This document shows, piece after piece, positions 53,811-61,885 of a stretch of DNA of 64,000 bases (position 1 is the stretch's first letter; each line of letters begins with the position of its first letter). The stretch is from Kitasatospora kifunensis (lineage in GTDB: Bacteria > Actinomycetota > Actinomycetes > Streptomycetales > Streptomycetaceae). The stretch lies in the NCBI RefSeq assembly GCF_014203855.1, contig NZ_JACHJV010000001.1:7626001-7690000 (forward strand). The letters run 5' to 3'. The notes beneath the pieces were generated by a model. The model was given only the letters and a program-made list of their open reading frames with translations. It did no database searches and was not told the DNA's origin. The position numbers were made by a program, and so were the translations under genes.

Positions 53811-54086
53811 TTAGTTGACGGCGCAGTAGGTGTACCCGACGGCCCACCAGGTGCCGTTGCTCTCCTGGCCGGTCTGCAGGCCGATCAGGTTGGGATTGCA
53901 GCCCGCACCGGCGGACGTGTCCGAGGCGTCCTCGATCGCGTCCGCCCGGGTGGGACCGTAGCCACTGAAGTAGGCCGTCTGATCCACGCGCGAGGGGCGA
54001 GCCGTCTGCGCCGATGCCATACCGGCCAGGGGGACGCTGGCGAGCAGCGTCGCCGCGACGATGGTCGCGGCCTTCTTGATCATCAT
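53811..54086 (-). CDS. Small secreted protein, paralogue B
   Basis: 91 residues from ATG 54086 (ribosome site GGAGG). Signal peptide MMIKKAATIVAATLLASVPL, cleaved near MASAQ. The mature part has YFSGYGPTRADAIEDASDTS, GCNPNLIGLQTGQESNGTWW and ending GYTYCAVN, with two Cys. It shares the leader almost residue for residue with paralogue A, while the mature parts keep only a pattern (YGPT, two Cys, NGTW, YC). Tandem duplication with diversification of the exported domain. Upstream hairpin 54219-54280 separates it from pabC. Confidence 0.8.
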   Translation of the reverse strand: MMIKKAATIVAATLLASVPLAGMASAQTARPSRVDQTAYFSGYGPTRADAIEDASDTSAGAGCNPNLIGLQTGQESNGTWWAVGYTYCAVN

Positions 54087-54218
54087 GAGTGCCTCCACAG
54101 CTCGCTGCTCAGGGGCACGTGACATGCCCGCGCTCAGCAGCATGTTATCATCTGACGTGAAGCACCAGAGACGAATAATCCATTCCAGATGAAGCTGGAT
54201 GCTCCGTCAACTAGGCCC

Positions 54219-54280
54219 TGTCCGGCCGATCTTGTCGGATCAGCGCGCGGCGTCGCGCGCCCGGCAAGATCGGCCGGACA
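54219..54280. terminator. Long stem-loop after pabC
   Basis: TGTCCGGCCGATCTTG (54219-54234) pairs exactly with 54265-54280. The stem extends four more pairs (one G-T) and the loop itself has a GCGCGC/GCGCGC stem. It begins 4 bp after the pabC stop on the minus strand, so it is the likely pabC terminator. Confidence 0.8.
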
Positions 54281-54284
54281 AGCT

Positions 54285-55067
54285 TTAGAGGGGCTCACCG
54301 GGCAGCCGCGCGTACGTCTGCCGCAGCTCTTCGAGCACCGGGTCGTCCGTCGGGTACGTCACCTCGTCGATCGCGCAAACGGTGCGCACGCCGATGGCGG
54401 CGTTGGTGGCGAAGGCGGCCCGCATCGAGGGCAGGTCCGCGACCGGCACCGGGGCGATGACGGTGGGCCGGTGGGCCGCCTGGAGCAGCCGCATGGTGAC
54501 CCCGGGCAGCACCTCGGCCTCGGGCCACACCACCGTCCCGTCCGCGGCCACGAAGCCGATGTTCCAGGTGCCGCCCTCGGCGATCCGGCCGTCGGGCTCG
54601 ACGAACAACGCGTCGTCGAACCCGGCCAGTTGGGCCGCACGGCGCAACCTGAGCTGGTTGAACAGGCCGACGTGCTTGACCGCCGCCGCCTCCCGGGCGA
54701 GGGTGAACCGCTTGGCCCGCAGCGGCGGCGGCACCGCCTCGCCGGCCGCGCGGGTGGTCACCAGGATCGCGGGGTCCGCGCCCGCCCCCGGGTGGGCCAG
54801 GTCCAGCGCCGGATCGAAGACCGTCACGCGCACGGTGACCGGCGTGGTCCGGGCACCGATCTCCTGCCGCACGCAGTCCAGCACCCGCGCTGGGTCGAGC
54901 TCGGTGCCGAACACGTCACGGCAGTCGGCGACCAGCCGGTCCAGGTGCAGCGACAGGCCGCGCACCGCGCCGTCGGCCACCCGCATGGTGGTGAAGTGTC
55001 CGTAGTTCGTCAGAGCCAGGGTTTGCAGCGCGTCCAGTGACGCCGGTGCTCCGTTGACAGTGGCCAT
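54285..55067 (-). CDS. pabC: Class IV PLP enzyme, probable aminodeoxychorismate lyase (PabC)
   Basis: 260 residues from ATG 55067. Class IV fold: MATVNGAPASLDALQTLALT at the start, HFTTMRVADGAVRGLSLHLD (the family's Arg region), the PLP Lys in AAVKHVGLFNQLRLRRAAQL, then DALFVEPDGRIAEGGTWNIG and FATNAAIGVRTVCAID. ADC lyase and branched-chain aminotransferases share this fold. Presence of pabAB and a PABA-type starter PKS in the same region favours ADC lyase, which releases pyruvate from aminodeoxychorismate to give p-aminobenzoate. It stands as a single gene, divergent from kdp. Confidence 0.82.
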   Translation of the reverse strand: MATVNGAPASLDALQTLALTNYGHFTTMRVADGAVRGLSLHLDRLVADCRDVFGTELDPARVLDCVRQEIGARTTPVTVRVTVFDPALDLAHPGAGADPAILVTTRAAGEAVPPPLRAKRFTLAREAAAVKHVGLFNQLRLRRAAQLAGFDDALFVEPDGRIAEGGTWNIGFVAADGTVVWPEAEVLPGVTMRLLQAAHRPTVIAPVPVADLPSMRAAFATNAAIGVRTVCAIDEVTYPTDDPVLEELRQTYARLPGEPL

Positions 55068-55253
55068 GGGGGCAAGTCTGGCAGCAGTCCCGGACCGCCC
55101 GGCCATCGCCCCTGGAACTCGTGGTCGACGGCCCGTCAGCCCAACAGCCCAACACCGGTGACCGCCCGCCGAGGCCGCGCCTGACACTGGCTGAGACGTG
55201 TGCGTGCGCGCCCGGGGCGCGCGCCGGTCCCGACTGCCCCGCTGGAGCTCCTC

Positions 55254-55337
55254 ATGACGGATCTGGTCTTCATCGGCCTGACGATCGCCGTGTTCGCCGT
55301 CCTCGGCCTGATCGCCAAGGGGGTGGAGCGGCTGTGA
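55254..55337 (+). CDS. 27-residue single-span membrane peptide upstream of kdpF
   Basis: ATG 55254 with GGAG upstream encodes MTDLVFIGLTIAVFAVLGLI followed by AKGVERL: one membrane helix with a positive tail. Its stop overlaps the kdpF start (GTGA). It looks like a KdpF-sized subunit-like peptide or a translated leader for the kdp operon. Confidence 0.7.
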   Translation: MTDLVFIGLTIAVFAVLGLIAKGVERL

Positions 55338-55423
55338 CCGCCGACAACATCGTGGGCCTGGTGGTGGCGGTCGCCCTGGTCGGCTACCTGATCCTGGCGC
55401 TGATCCGCCCCGAGAGGTTCTGA
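55334..55423 (+). CDS. kdpF: K+-transporting ATPase subunit KdpF
   Basis: 29 residues from GTG 55334: VTADNIVGLVVAVALVGYLI followed by LALIRPERF. The length, single membrane helix and LIRPE(R/K)F ending are those of KdpF, a small subunit that stabilises the KdpABC complex. It ends 1 bp before the kdpA GTG. Confidence 0.85.
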   Translation: MTADNIVGLVVAVALVGYLILALIRPERF

Positions 55424-55424
55424 G

Positions 55425-57086
55425 GTGAACCCCTTCGGGGCCGGCGCGCTGCAGGCGCTGGCCCTGGTGGTCGCCCTGGCCCTGAGCCACCGTCCGCTGG
55501 GCGACTACCTGGCGCACCTGCTCACCAGCACCAGGCACCTGCGCGCCGAACGCGTCCTCTACCGGCTGATCGGCGTCAACGGCGACTTCGACCAGACCTG
55601 GATGGCCTACCTGCGCAGCGTGCTCGCCTTCTCCTCCATCTCGGTGCTCTTCCTCTACGCCTTCCAGCGGCTGCAGAACCACCTCTGGCTCTCCCTCGGC
55701 TTCCCGGCGGTGAGCCCGGCGACCGCCTGGAACACCGCCGCCTCCTTCGTCACCAACACCAACTGGCAGTCCTACTCGGGCGAGTCGACGATGGGCCACC
55801 TGGTGCAGATGGCGGGCCTGGCGGTGCAGAACTTCCTCTCCGCGGCCGTGGGCATCGCGGTGGTGGCGGCGCTGATCCGGGGCTTCAAGCGCAACCGGAC
55901 CGACCGGGTCGGCAACTTCTGGGTGGACCTGGTGCGGGTGACCGTGCGGCTGCTGCTGCCGGTGTCGGTCGTCTTCGCGATCGTCTTCGTGGCGACCGGC
56001 ATGGTCGAGAACCTGCACGCGGCCAGGGAGCTCGCCACCCTGGGCGGCGCCACCCAGAGCCTGCCAGGCGGCCCGGTGGCCTCCCAGGAGGTGATCAAGC
56101 TACTGGGCACCAATGGTGGCGGCTTCTACAACGCCAACTCCGCCCACCCCTTCGAGAACCCCACCCCGCTGACCAACTGGCTGGAGATCTACCTGCTCCT
56201 GGTGATCTCCTTCTCACTGCCGCGCACCTTCGGCACCATGATCGGCGACCGGCGCCAGGGCTATGCGATCGTCGCGGTGATGGGCGTCTTCTGGATCGCC
56301 TCCGCCAGTGCGCTGACCTACTTCGAATGGCAGCACCACGGCAGCGCCCCGCAGGCCGCCGGTGCGGCGATGGAGGGCAAGGAGGTGCGCTTCGGCATCG
56401 CCGGCAGCGCCCTGTTCGCCTCCTCCACCACCCTCACCTCCACCGGTGCGGTCAACTCCGCGCACGACTCGCTGACCCCGCTGGGCGGCGGGGTGGCACT
56501 GGTGGACATGATGCTCGGCGAGATCGCCCCCGGCGGCACCGGCTCGGGCCTGTACGGGATCCTGGTGCTCGCCGTGGTCGCGGTCTTCGTCGCCGGCCTG
56601 ATGGTCGGGCGCACCCCCGAGTACCTGGGCAAGAAGCTCGGCGGCCGGGAGATGAAGTTCGCCTCCCTCTACATCCTGACCACCCCGGCGATCGTGCTGA
56701 TCGGCACCGGGGTGGCCATGACCTTCAGGGGCGAGCGCGCGAACATCCTCAACAGCGGCCCGCACGGCTTCACCGAGGTGCTGTACGCCTTCACCTCGGC
56801 GGCCAACAACAACGGCTCCGCCTTCGCCGGGCTGACCGTCACCAGCACCTGGTGGAACACCGCGCTCGGCCTGGTGATGCTCTTCGGGCGGCTGCTGCCG
56901 ATGGTCTTCGTGCTGGCGCTGGCCGGCTCGCTGGCCCGTCAGCACCCCGTCCCCGCCACTGCGGGCACCCTGCCCACCCACCGGCTGCTCTTCGTCGGCA
57001 TGCTCTCCGGCGTGGTGCTGATCGTGGTGGGCCTCACCTATTTCCCGGCCCTGGCCCTTGGGCCGCTCGCGGAAGGCGTGCACTGA
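55425..57086 (+). CDS. kdpA: K+-transporting ATPase subunit KdpA
   Basis: 553 residues from GTG 55425. The channel-like subunit with about ten membrane helices. Selectivity-filter segments are visible: NTAASFVTNTNWQSYSGEST, KLLGTNGGGFYNANSAHPFE, STTLTSTGAVNSAHDSLTPL, and SAANNNGSAFAGLTVTSTWW. It takes up K+ and hands it to the KdpB site. The stop shares its last base with the kdpB start (TGATG). Confidence 0.97.
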   Translation: MNPFGAGALQALALVVALALSHRPLGDYLAHLLTSTRHLRAERVLYRLIGVNGDFDQTWMAYLRSVLAFSSISVLFLYAFQRLQNHLWLSLGFPAVSPATAWNTAASFVTNTNWQSYSGESTMGHLVQMAGLAVQNFLSAAVGIAVVAALIRGFKRNRTDRVGNFWVDLVRVTVRLLLPVSVVFAIVFVATGMVENLHAARELATLGGATQSLPGGPVASQEVIKLLGTNGGGFYNANSAHPFENPTPLTNWLEIYLLLVISFSLPRTFGTMIGDRRQGYAIVAVMGVFWIASASALTYFEWQHHGSAPQAAGAAMEGKEVRFGIAGSALFASSTTLTSTGAVNSAHDSLTPLGGGVALVDMMLGEIAPGGTGSGLYGILVLAVVAVFVAGLMVGRTPEYLGKKLGGREMKFASLYILTTPAIVLIGTGVAMTFRGERANILNSGPHGFTEVLYAFTSAANNNGSAFAGLTVTSTWWNTALGLVMLFGRLLPMVFVLALAGSLARQHPVPATAGTLPTHRLLFVGMLSGVVLIVVGLTYFPALALGPLAEGVH

Positions 57087-59203
57087 TGGCCACCCACGTC
57101 ATCCCGCCCGGCGCCGAGCCGCCGCACGAGGCGCACCGGGTGGGCGGTGGGCTGCTCGACCCCCGCCAGCTGCTCTCCTCCCTCCCCGACGCGATCCGCA
57201 AGCTCGACCCCCGGGTGATGGTGCACCACCCGGTGATGTTCGTGGTCGAGATCGGCTCGCTGCTCACCACCTACGCGGCGCTGCGGCACAGCAGCGTCTT
57301 CGCCTGGGTGATCACCGTCTGGCTCTGGCTGACGGTGGTCTTCGCCAACCTGGCCGAGGCGGTGGCCGAGGGGCGCGGCAAGGCCCAGGCCGAGACGCTG
57401 CGCCGGACCAAGACCGAGGCGATGGCCCGGCGGGTCATCGGCAGCTGGCGTCCGGGCGACGTCGAGCCGCCCGAGGAGCTGGTGCCGGCGGCCGAACTGC
57501 GGCTCGCCGACCACGTGATCGTGTCCGCCGGCCAGCTCATCCCGGGTGACGGGGACGTGGTGGAGGGCGCCGCCTCGGTCGACGAGTCGGCGATCACGGG
57601 GGAGTCCGCGCCGGTGATCCGCGAGTCCGGTGGTGACCGCTCGGCGGTGACCGGTGGCACCAAGGTGCTCTCCGACCGGATCGTCGTGAAGATCACCTCC
57701 AAGCCCGGCGAGACCTTCATCGACCGGATGATCGCCCTGGTCGAGGGCGCCGCCCGGCAGAAGACGCCGAACGAGATCGCGCTGAACATCCTGCTGGCCT
57801 CGCTGACCATCGTCTTCCTGCTGGCCGTGGTCACCCTGCAGCCGATGGCCACCTATGCCGGTGCCGAGCAGACCATCGTGGTGCTGGTCGCGCTGCTGGT
57901 CGCGCTGATCCCCACCACCATCGGCGCGCTGCTCTCCGCGATCGGCATCGCCGGCATGGACCGCCTGGTGCAGCGCAACGTGCTCGCCATGTCCGGGCGC
58001 GCGGTCGAGGCGGCCGGTGACGTCTCCACCCTGCTGCTCGACAAGACCGGCACCATCACCTTCGGCAACCGCCAGGCCGCCGAGTTCACCCCGGTCGGTG
58101 GCACCGAGGTGAGCGAACTGGCGGACGTCGCACAGCTGTCCAGCCTCGCCGACGAGACGCCCGAAGGCCGCTCGATCGTGGTGCTGGCCAAGGAGAAGTA
58201 CGGACTGCGGGCCCGCACCCAGCACGAGATCGGCCACGCCGAGTGGATCGAGTTCACCGCCCAGACCCGGATGAGCGGCGCCGACCTGCACGAGGCGGCG
58301 GGCACGCGGCGGATCCGCAAGGGCGCGGCCGGCTCGGTGCTCGGCTGGGTGACCGAGAACGGCGGGCAGGGCGGCGGCGAACTCCCCGCGGTGGTCGACG
58401 CGATCTCGGCCGCGGGCGGCACCCCGCTGGCGGTGGCGGTCCAGGAGCCGGGCGCACCGGCCCGGGTGCTGGGCGTCATCCACCTCAAGGACGTGGTCAA
58501 GCACGGCATCCGGGAGCGCTTCGAGGACCTGCGCCTGATGGGCATCCGCACCGTCATGATCACCGGCGACAACCCGCTGACCGCCCGGGCGATCGCGGAC
58601 GAGGCCGGCGTGGACGACTTCCTCGCCGAGGCCACCCCCGAGGACAAGATGGCCCTGATCCGCCAGGAACAGGCGGGCGGCAAGCTGGTCGCGATGACCG
58701 GCGACGGCACCAACGACGCCCCCGCCCTGGCCCAGGCCGACGTGGGTGTGGCGATGAACACCGGCACCTCGGCGGCGAAAGAGGCCGGCAACATGGTGGA
58801 CCTGGACTCCAACCCCACCAAGCTGATCGAGATCGTCGAGATCGGCAAGCAGCTGCTCATCACCCGCGGCGCGCTCACCACCTTCTCGATCGCCAACGAC
58901 GTCGCGAAGTACTTCGCGATCATCCCGGCCATGTTCGCCAGCGTCTACCCCGGCCTGCAGCACCTCAACATCATGGGCCTGCACAGCCCGCGCTCCGCGA
59001 TCACCTCGGCGATCATCTTCAACGCCCTGATCATCATCGGCCTCATCCCGCTCGCCCTGCGCGGAGTGCGCTACCGGCCCTCCTCGGCCTCCGCGCTGCT
59101 GCGCCGCAACCTCGGCGTCTACGGGGTCGGCGGGCTGATCCTGCCGTTCGTCGGCATCAAACTCATCGACCTGGTCGTGCAGTTCATCCCCGGCCTGCAC
59201 TGA
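57086..59203 (+). CDS. kdpB: K+-transporting ATPase ATP-binding subunit KdpB
   Basis: 705 residues from ATG 57086. P-type ATPase: actuator motif ITGESAPVIRESGGDRSAVT (TGES), phosphorylated Asp in LLLDKTGTITFGN, nucleotide-binding VMITGDNPLTARAIADEAGV, hinge AMTGDGTNDAPALAQADVGV. It hydrolyses ATP to drive K+ uptake through KdpA. After the stop lie six 15-bp repeats that copy its last codons. Confidence 0.97.
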   Translation: MATHVIPPGAEPPHEAHRVGGGLLDPRQLLSSLPDAIRKLDPRVMVHHPVMFVVEIGSLLTTYAALRHSSVFAWVITVWLWLTVVFANLAEAVAEGRGKAQAETLRRTKTEAMARRVIGSWRPGDVEPPEELVPAAELRLADHVIVSAGQLIPGDGDVVEGAASVDESAITGESAPVIRESGGDRSAVTGGTKVLSDRIVVKITSKPGETFIDRMIALVEGAARQKTPNEIALNILLASLTIVFLLAVVTLQPMATYAGAEQTIVVLVALLVALIPTTIGALLSAIGIAGMDRLVQRNVLAMSGRAVEAAGDVSTLLLDKTGTITFGNRQAAEFTPVGGTEVSELADVAQLSSLADETPEGRSIVVLAKEKYGLRARTQHEIGHAEWIEFTAQTRMSGADLHEAAGTRRIRKGAAGSVLGWVTENGGQGGGELPAVVDAISAAGGTPLAVAVQEPGAPARVLGVIHLKDVVKHGIRERFEDLRLMGIRTVMITGDNPLTARAIADEAGVDDFLAEATPEDKMALIRQEQAGGKLVAMTGDGTNDAPALAQADVGVAMNTGTSAAKEAGNMVDLDSNPTKLIEIVEIGKQLLITRGALTTFSIANDVAKYFAIIPAMFASVYPGLQHLNIMGLHSPRSAITSAIIFNALIIIGLIPLALRGVRYRPSSASALLRRNLGVYGVGGLILPFVGIKLIDLVVQFIPGLH

Positions 59204-59280
59204 CCCGGCCTGTACTGACCAGGCCCGCACCGACCCGGCCCGCACTGACCGGGCCCGCACCGACCCGGCCTGCGCTGACC
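59191..59280. repeat. Six tandem 15-bp repeats copying the kdpB stop-codon region
   Basis: CGGCCTGCACTGACC at 59191-59205 contains the kdpB last codons and stop. Five more 15-bp variants fill the gap exactly to 59280 (starts 59206, 59221, 59236, 59251, 59266). Several copies keep the TGA. Confidence 0.92.
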
Positions 59281-59300
59281 CATACGTGGAGGAACCGACC

Positions 59301-59936
59301 GTGGCCAAGCCCCTGCCCGTGCTGATCCGGCTGCACCTCACCGCGCTGCGCCTGCTGCTGCTCTTCACCGTCCTGTGCGGCCTGGTCTACCCGCTGCTGA
59401 TCACCGGGATCGCCCAACTCGCCTTCCCCGGGCAGGCGAACGGCTCGCTGGTCCGAGCGCAGGGCAAGGTGGTCGGCTCCGGTCTGCTGGGCCAGACCTT
59501 CAACCTGCCGAAGCAGAATCCGGCAGACCCGAACGAGCAGCCCCGGCCGGATCCCCGGTGGTTCCAGCCGCGCCCCTCGGCGGCCGGCGCCGGCTACGAC
59601 GCGAGCGCCTCGGGCGCCTCCAGCCTCGGGTCGAGCGACGCGGGACTGACCCGCACGGTGCGCGAGCGCCGCGCGGCACTCGCCGCCTTCGACGGCGTCG
59701 CCCCCGGACAGGTCCCGCCCGACGCGCTCACCGCCAGCGCCTCGGGCCTCGACCCGGACATCTCGCCCGCCTACGCCTACCAGCAGGTCAACCGGGTCGC
59801 CGCCGCCCGCGGCCTGACCCCGGGGCAGGTCCGCCGACTCGTCAGGGAGCACCTGGAGGGCCGAACCCTCGGCTTCCTCGGCCAGGCGCGGGTGGACGTC
59901 GTGACCCTCAACCTCGCCCTGTCCCGGCTCGGTTGA
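59301..59936 (+). CDS. kdpC: K+-transporting ATPase subunit KdpC
   Basis: 211 residues from GTG 59301 (ribosome site GTGGAGG). One N-terminal membrane helix (LRLLLLFTVLCGLVYPLLIT), GQTFNLPKQNPAD and PRWFQPRPSAAGAGYDA in the external domain, SGLDPDISPAYAYQQVNRVA (the conserved SxLDPHIS-like stretch, here SGLDPDIS) and the C-terminal RVDVVTLNLALSRLG. Completes the F-A-B-C set. No kdpD or kdpE two-component genes follow; the next gene is a methyltransferase. Confidence 0.95.
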   Translation: MAKPLPVLIRLHLTALRLLLLFTVLCGLVYPLLITGIAQLAFPGQANGSLVRAQGKVVGSGLLGQTFNLPKQNPADPNEQPRPDPRWFQPRPSAAGAGYDASASGASSLGSSDAGLTRTVRERRAALAAFDGVAPGQVPPDALTASASGLDPDISPAYAYQQVNRVAAARGLTPGQVRRLVREHLEGRTLGFLGQARVDVVTLNLALSRLG

Positions 59937-60061
59937 ACAGCGATTCGGTTGAGCGGCGGCTCGGCTGCGAAAGTCTCGGATCTCCCCTAGTGCCCCTTGG
60001 GGCAGAGTTGCCACACACCCCTGGACCCACGACCAGGGGACGGCGAAACGAGGTCCGGGCC

Positions 60062-60934
60062 ATGCACGGCACAACGCTCAGAGAACTCATCGAGGACGCG
60101 GTGGACACCCTGGTCCGCACCGGAGCCGTGATCGCTCCCCGGCAGGACGCCGAGGCCCTGGTCGCAACGGCGTTCGGCGCCCAGCCGGCCGACCTGCCGT
60201 TGGACCAGGCGCCCGAAGCCTCCCCGGCCGAGGAGTTCGACCGGCTGGTGGGCCGCCGGGCCGAGGGGGTCCCGCTCGGCCACCTCACCGGGTCCGTCCT
60301 GCTGGGTGGAGTCGAACTGACCGTCGGTCCAGGGGTGTTCGTGCCCCGGGAGCAGAGTGAGGCGGTGCTGGCGCGCGGTCTGGGCGCGCTGGAGCAGGTG
60401 GCCCTCCCGCTGGTGGTCGACCTCTGCGCCGGCTCTGCCGCCTTCGCGCTGGCGCTGGCCCACCAGCGGCTCGATGCCACGGTCCACGCGGTGGAGTGCG
60501 ACCCCGTGGCCCTCGACTTCGCCCGCCGCAACAGCGAGCGGCAGGTGGCCCTGGGCGAGCCGGCGATCGTGCTGCACCAAGCCGACGTCGCCGACCCCGA
60601 CCTGCTGGCCGACCTGGCGGGCCGGGTGGACCTGGTGCTGGCCAACCCGCCCTTCATGCCCGAGGAGGCCGAGGTGCCGGCCGAGTTCGGCGTGCACCAG
60701 CCGCGCCAGGCGGTCTTCGCCGGCCCGGACGGCCTGCGGGTCATCCGGCAGACCATCGAGGCAGCGGCCCGCCTGCTGGCCCCGGGCGCCACCCTGGTCC
60801 TCGAACACGGCCACCTGCACGCCGAAACCGTCCCGGCCCTGCTGCGGGCCGACAACCGCTTCGAGCAGGTCTCCGGGCACCTGGACCAGTACGGCTGGCC
60901 GCTCTTCGCCGTCGCCACCCGGGCGGCGCGTTAG
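60062..60934 (+). CDS. PrmC/HemK-family N5-glutamine methyltransferase-like protein
   Basis: 290 residues from ATG 60062. N-terminal helical domain (TLRELIEDAVDTLVRTGAVI), the PLGHLTGSVLLGGVELTVGP segment, VFVPREQSEAVLA, SAM-binding LVVDLCAGSAAFALALA, and the catalytic LVLANPPFMPEE (NPPF in place of NPPY). True PrmC methylates the GGQ glutamine of release factors and usually lies beside prfA. Here there is no prfA, the usual DxGTGSG reads DLCAGSAA, and Tyr is Phe, so it is probably a paralogue with another target. Confidence 0.8.
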   Translation: MHGTTLRELIEDAVDTLVRTGAVIAPRQDAEALVATAFGAQPADLPLDQAPEASPAEEFDRLVGRRAEGVPLGHLTGSVLLGGVELTVGPGVFVPREQSEAVLARGLGALEQVALPLVVDLCAGSAAFALALAHQRLDATVHAVECDPVALDFARRNSERQVALGEPAIVLHQADVADPDLLADLAGRVDLVLANPPFMPEEAEVPAEFGVHQPRQAVFAGPDGLRVIRQTIEAAARLLAPGATLVLEHGHLHAETVPALLRADNRFEQVSGHLDQYGWPLFAVATRAAR

Positions 60935-61109
60935 GAATCCGTCAGGAAGAGCGTGGTCCGCGTAGTCGGCGCGTTAAGAGCGGCCTGTTCCGCCCGATCC
61001 GCGGGCTCTACTGATCCCAGGGAGAGCATGGGTTGATCAAAAGATTGATCGGCATCATGGCCTCCTTGACCACGGAATCGCAGGATCAGGCCGAAGGAAG
61101 CGAAGCACC

Positions 61110-61616
61110 ATGACCGAGGACACCCGCATCGTCGTAGGAGTCAGCGGATCGCCGAGCAGCCCGACGGTCCTGCGTCGCGCGTTCGGGGAGGCGCTGCAGC
61201 GCGATGCCGTGCTCGTCGCGGTGCACGCCTGGACGCCGGCCGGCGGCGAGCAGGCCTACCGGACCCACCCCTGCCCGTCGCTGGAGCGGGCCTGGGAGCA
61301 GGCCGCCTTCGCCCGGCTCGACGCCGCCCTCCTGGAGGCCTTCGGCGGCGAGCCGGTGGGCGTGCGGGTCGAGCGCGTCGTGATCCGCGGCGAGGCCGGC
61401 CCGTCCCTGGTGCAGGTCGCGGACGGTCCGGGCGACCTGCTCGTGATCGGCACCGGTCGGCGCAGCCGCCTGCTGCGGCTGCTGCGCGGCTCGGTGAGCC
61501 GCTACTGCCTGGCGCACAGCGCCTGCGCCGTGGTCGCGGTGCCGCCGACCGTGTCCGGCGCCGGTGACGCGGCGGATCGGCAGACGAGGCGGTTCTCGCT
61601 CGTCGTATCCGTGTGA
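61110..61616 (+). CDS. Universal stress protein (UspA family)
   Basis: 168 residues, one Usp domain. It starts TRIVVGVSGSPSSPTVLRRA and ends with the ATP-binding loop LLVIGTGRRSRLLRLLRGSV (G-x2-x-G...G-S) and AHSACAVVAVPP. Binding of ATP is likely. A 26-bp hairpin 8 bp after the stop separates it from convergent genes. Confidence 0.92.
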   Translation: MTEDTRIVVGVSGSPSSPTVLRRAFGEALQRDAVLVAVHAWTPAGGEQAYRTHPCPSLERAWEQAAFARLDAALLEAFGGEPVGVRVERVVIRGEAGPSLVQVADGPGDLLVIGTGRRSRLLRLLRGSVSRYCLAHSACAVVAVPPTVSGAGDAADRQTRRFSLVVSV

Positions 61617-61623
61617 GCCCATA

Positions 61624-61679
61624 GATGACATGCAGAGGGTCCCTCGCTCGGGAGAGCGAGGGACCCTCTGCATGTCATC
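61624..61679. terminator. 26-bp perfect stem-loop (bidirectional terminator)
   Basis: 61624-61649 (starting GATGACATGCAGAGGGTC) pairs without a mismatch with 61654-61679 across the loop GGGA. It lies between convergent usp and the DUF397 gene and overlaps the last codons and stop of the latter. Confidence 0.92.
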
Positions 61680-61878
61680 CGGCGAAGTCGGCGTGGTGGT
61701 CGAACTCGCTGGCCTTGACGCCCTGGAGGAACTTGGCGAACTTGGTCGGAGTGGTGCGGATGATGACGTTGCCGCTGTCGGACTCGCGGAGTTCGACCAG
61801 GCCGTCGACCGTTCGCACCTCGACGCACTCGTCGTTACTGGTGCTGTAGCTGGACTTCTGCCAATCTGTGCTGGTCAT
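61675..61878 (-). CDS. DUF397 protein
   Basis: 67 residues. Typical DUF397: WQKSSYSTSNDECVEVRTVD near the start, GLVELRESDSGNVIIRTTPT, then FAKFLQGVKASEFD. These small proteins pair with the XRE/DUF5753 regulator encoded just upstream (7-bp gap) as in WhiJ/AbaA-like and BldB-linked systems, where they act as its partner or antagonist. Confidence 0.93.
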   Translation of the reverse strand: MTSTDWQKSSYSTSNDECVEVRTVDGLVELRESDSGNVIIRTTPTKFAKFLQGVKASEFDHHADFAG

Positions 61879-61885
61879 TGGTGCC

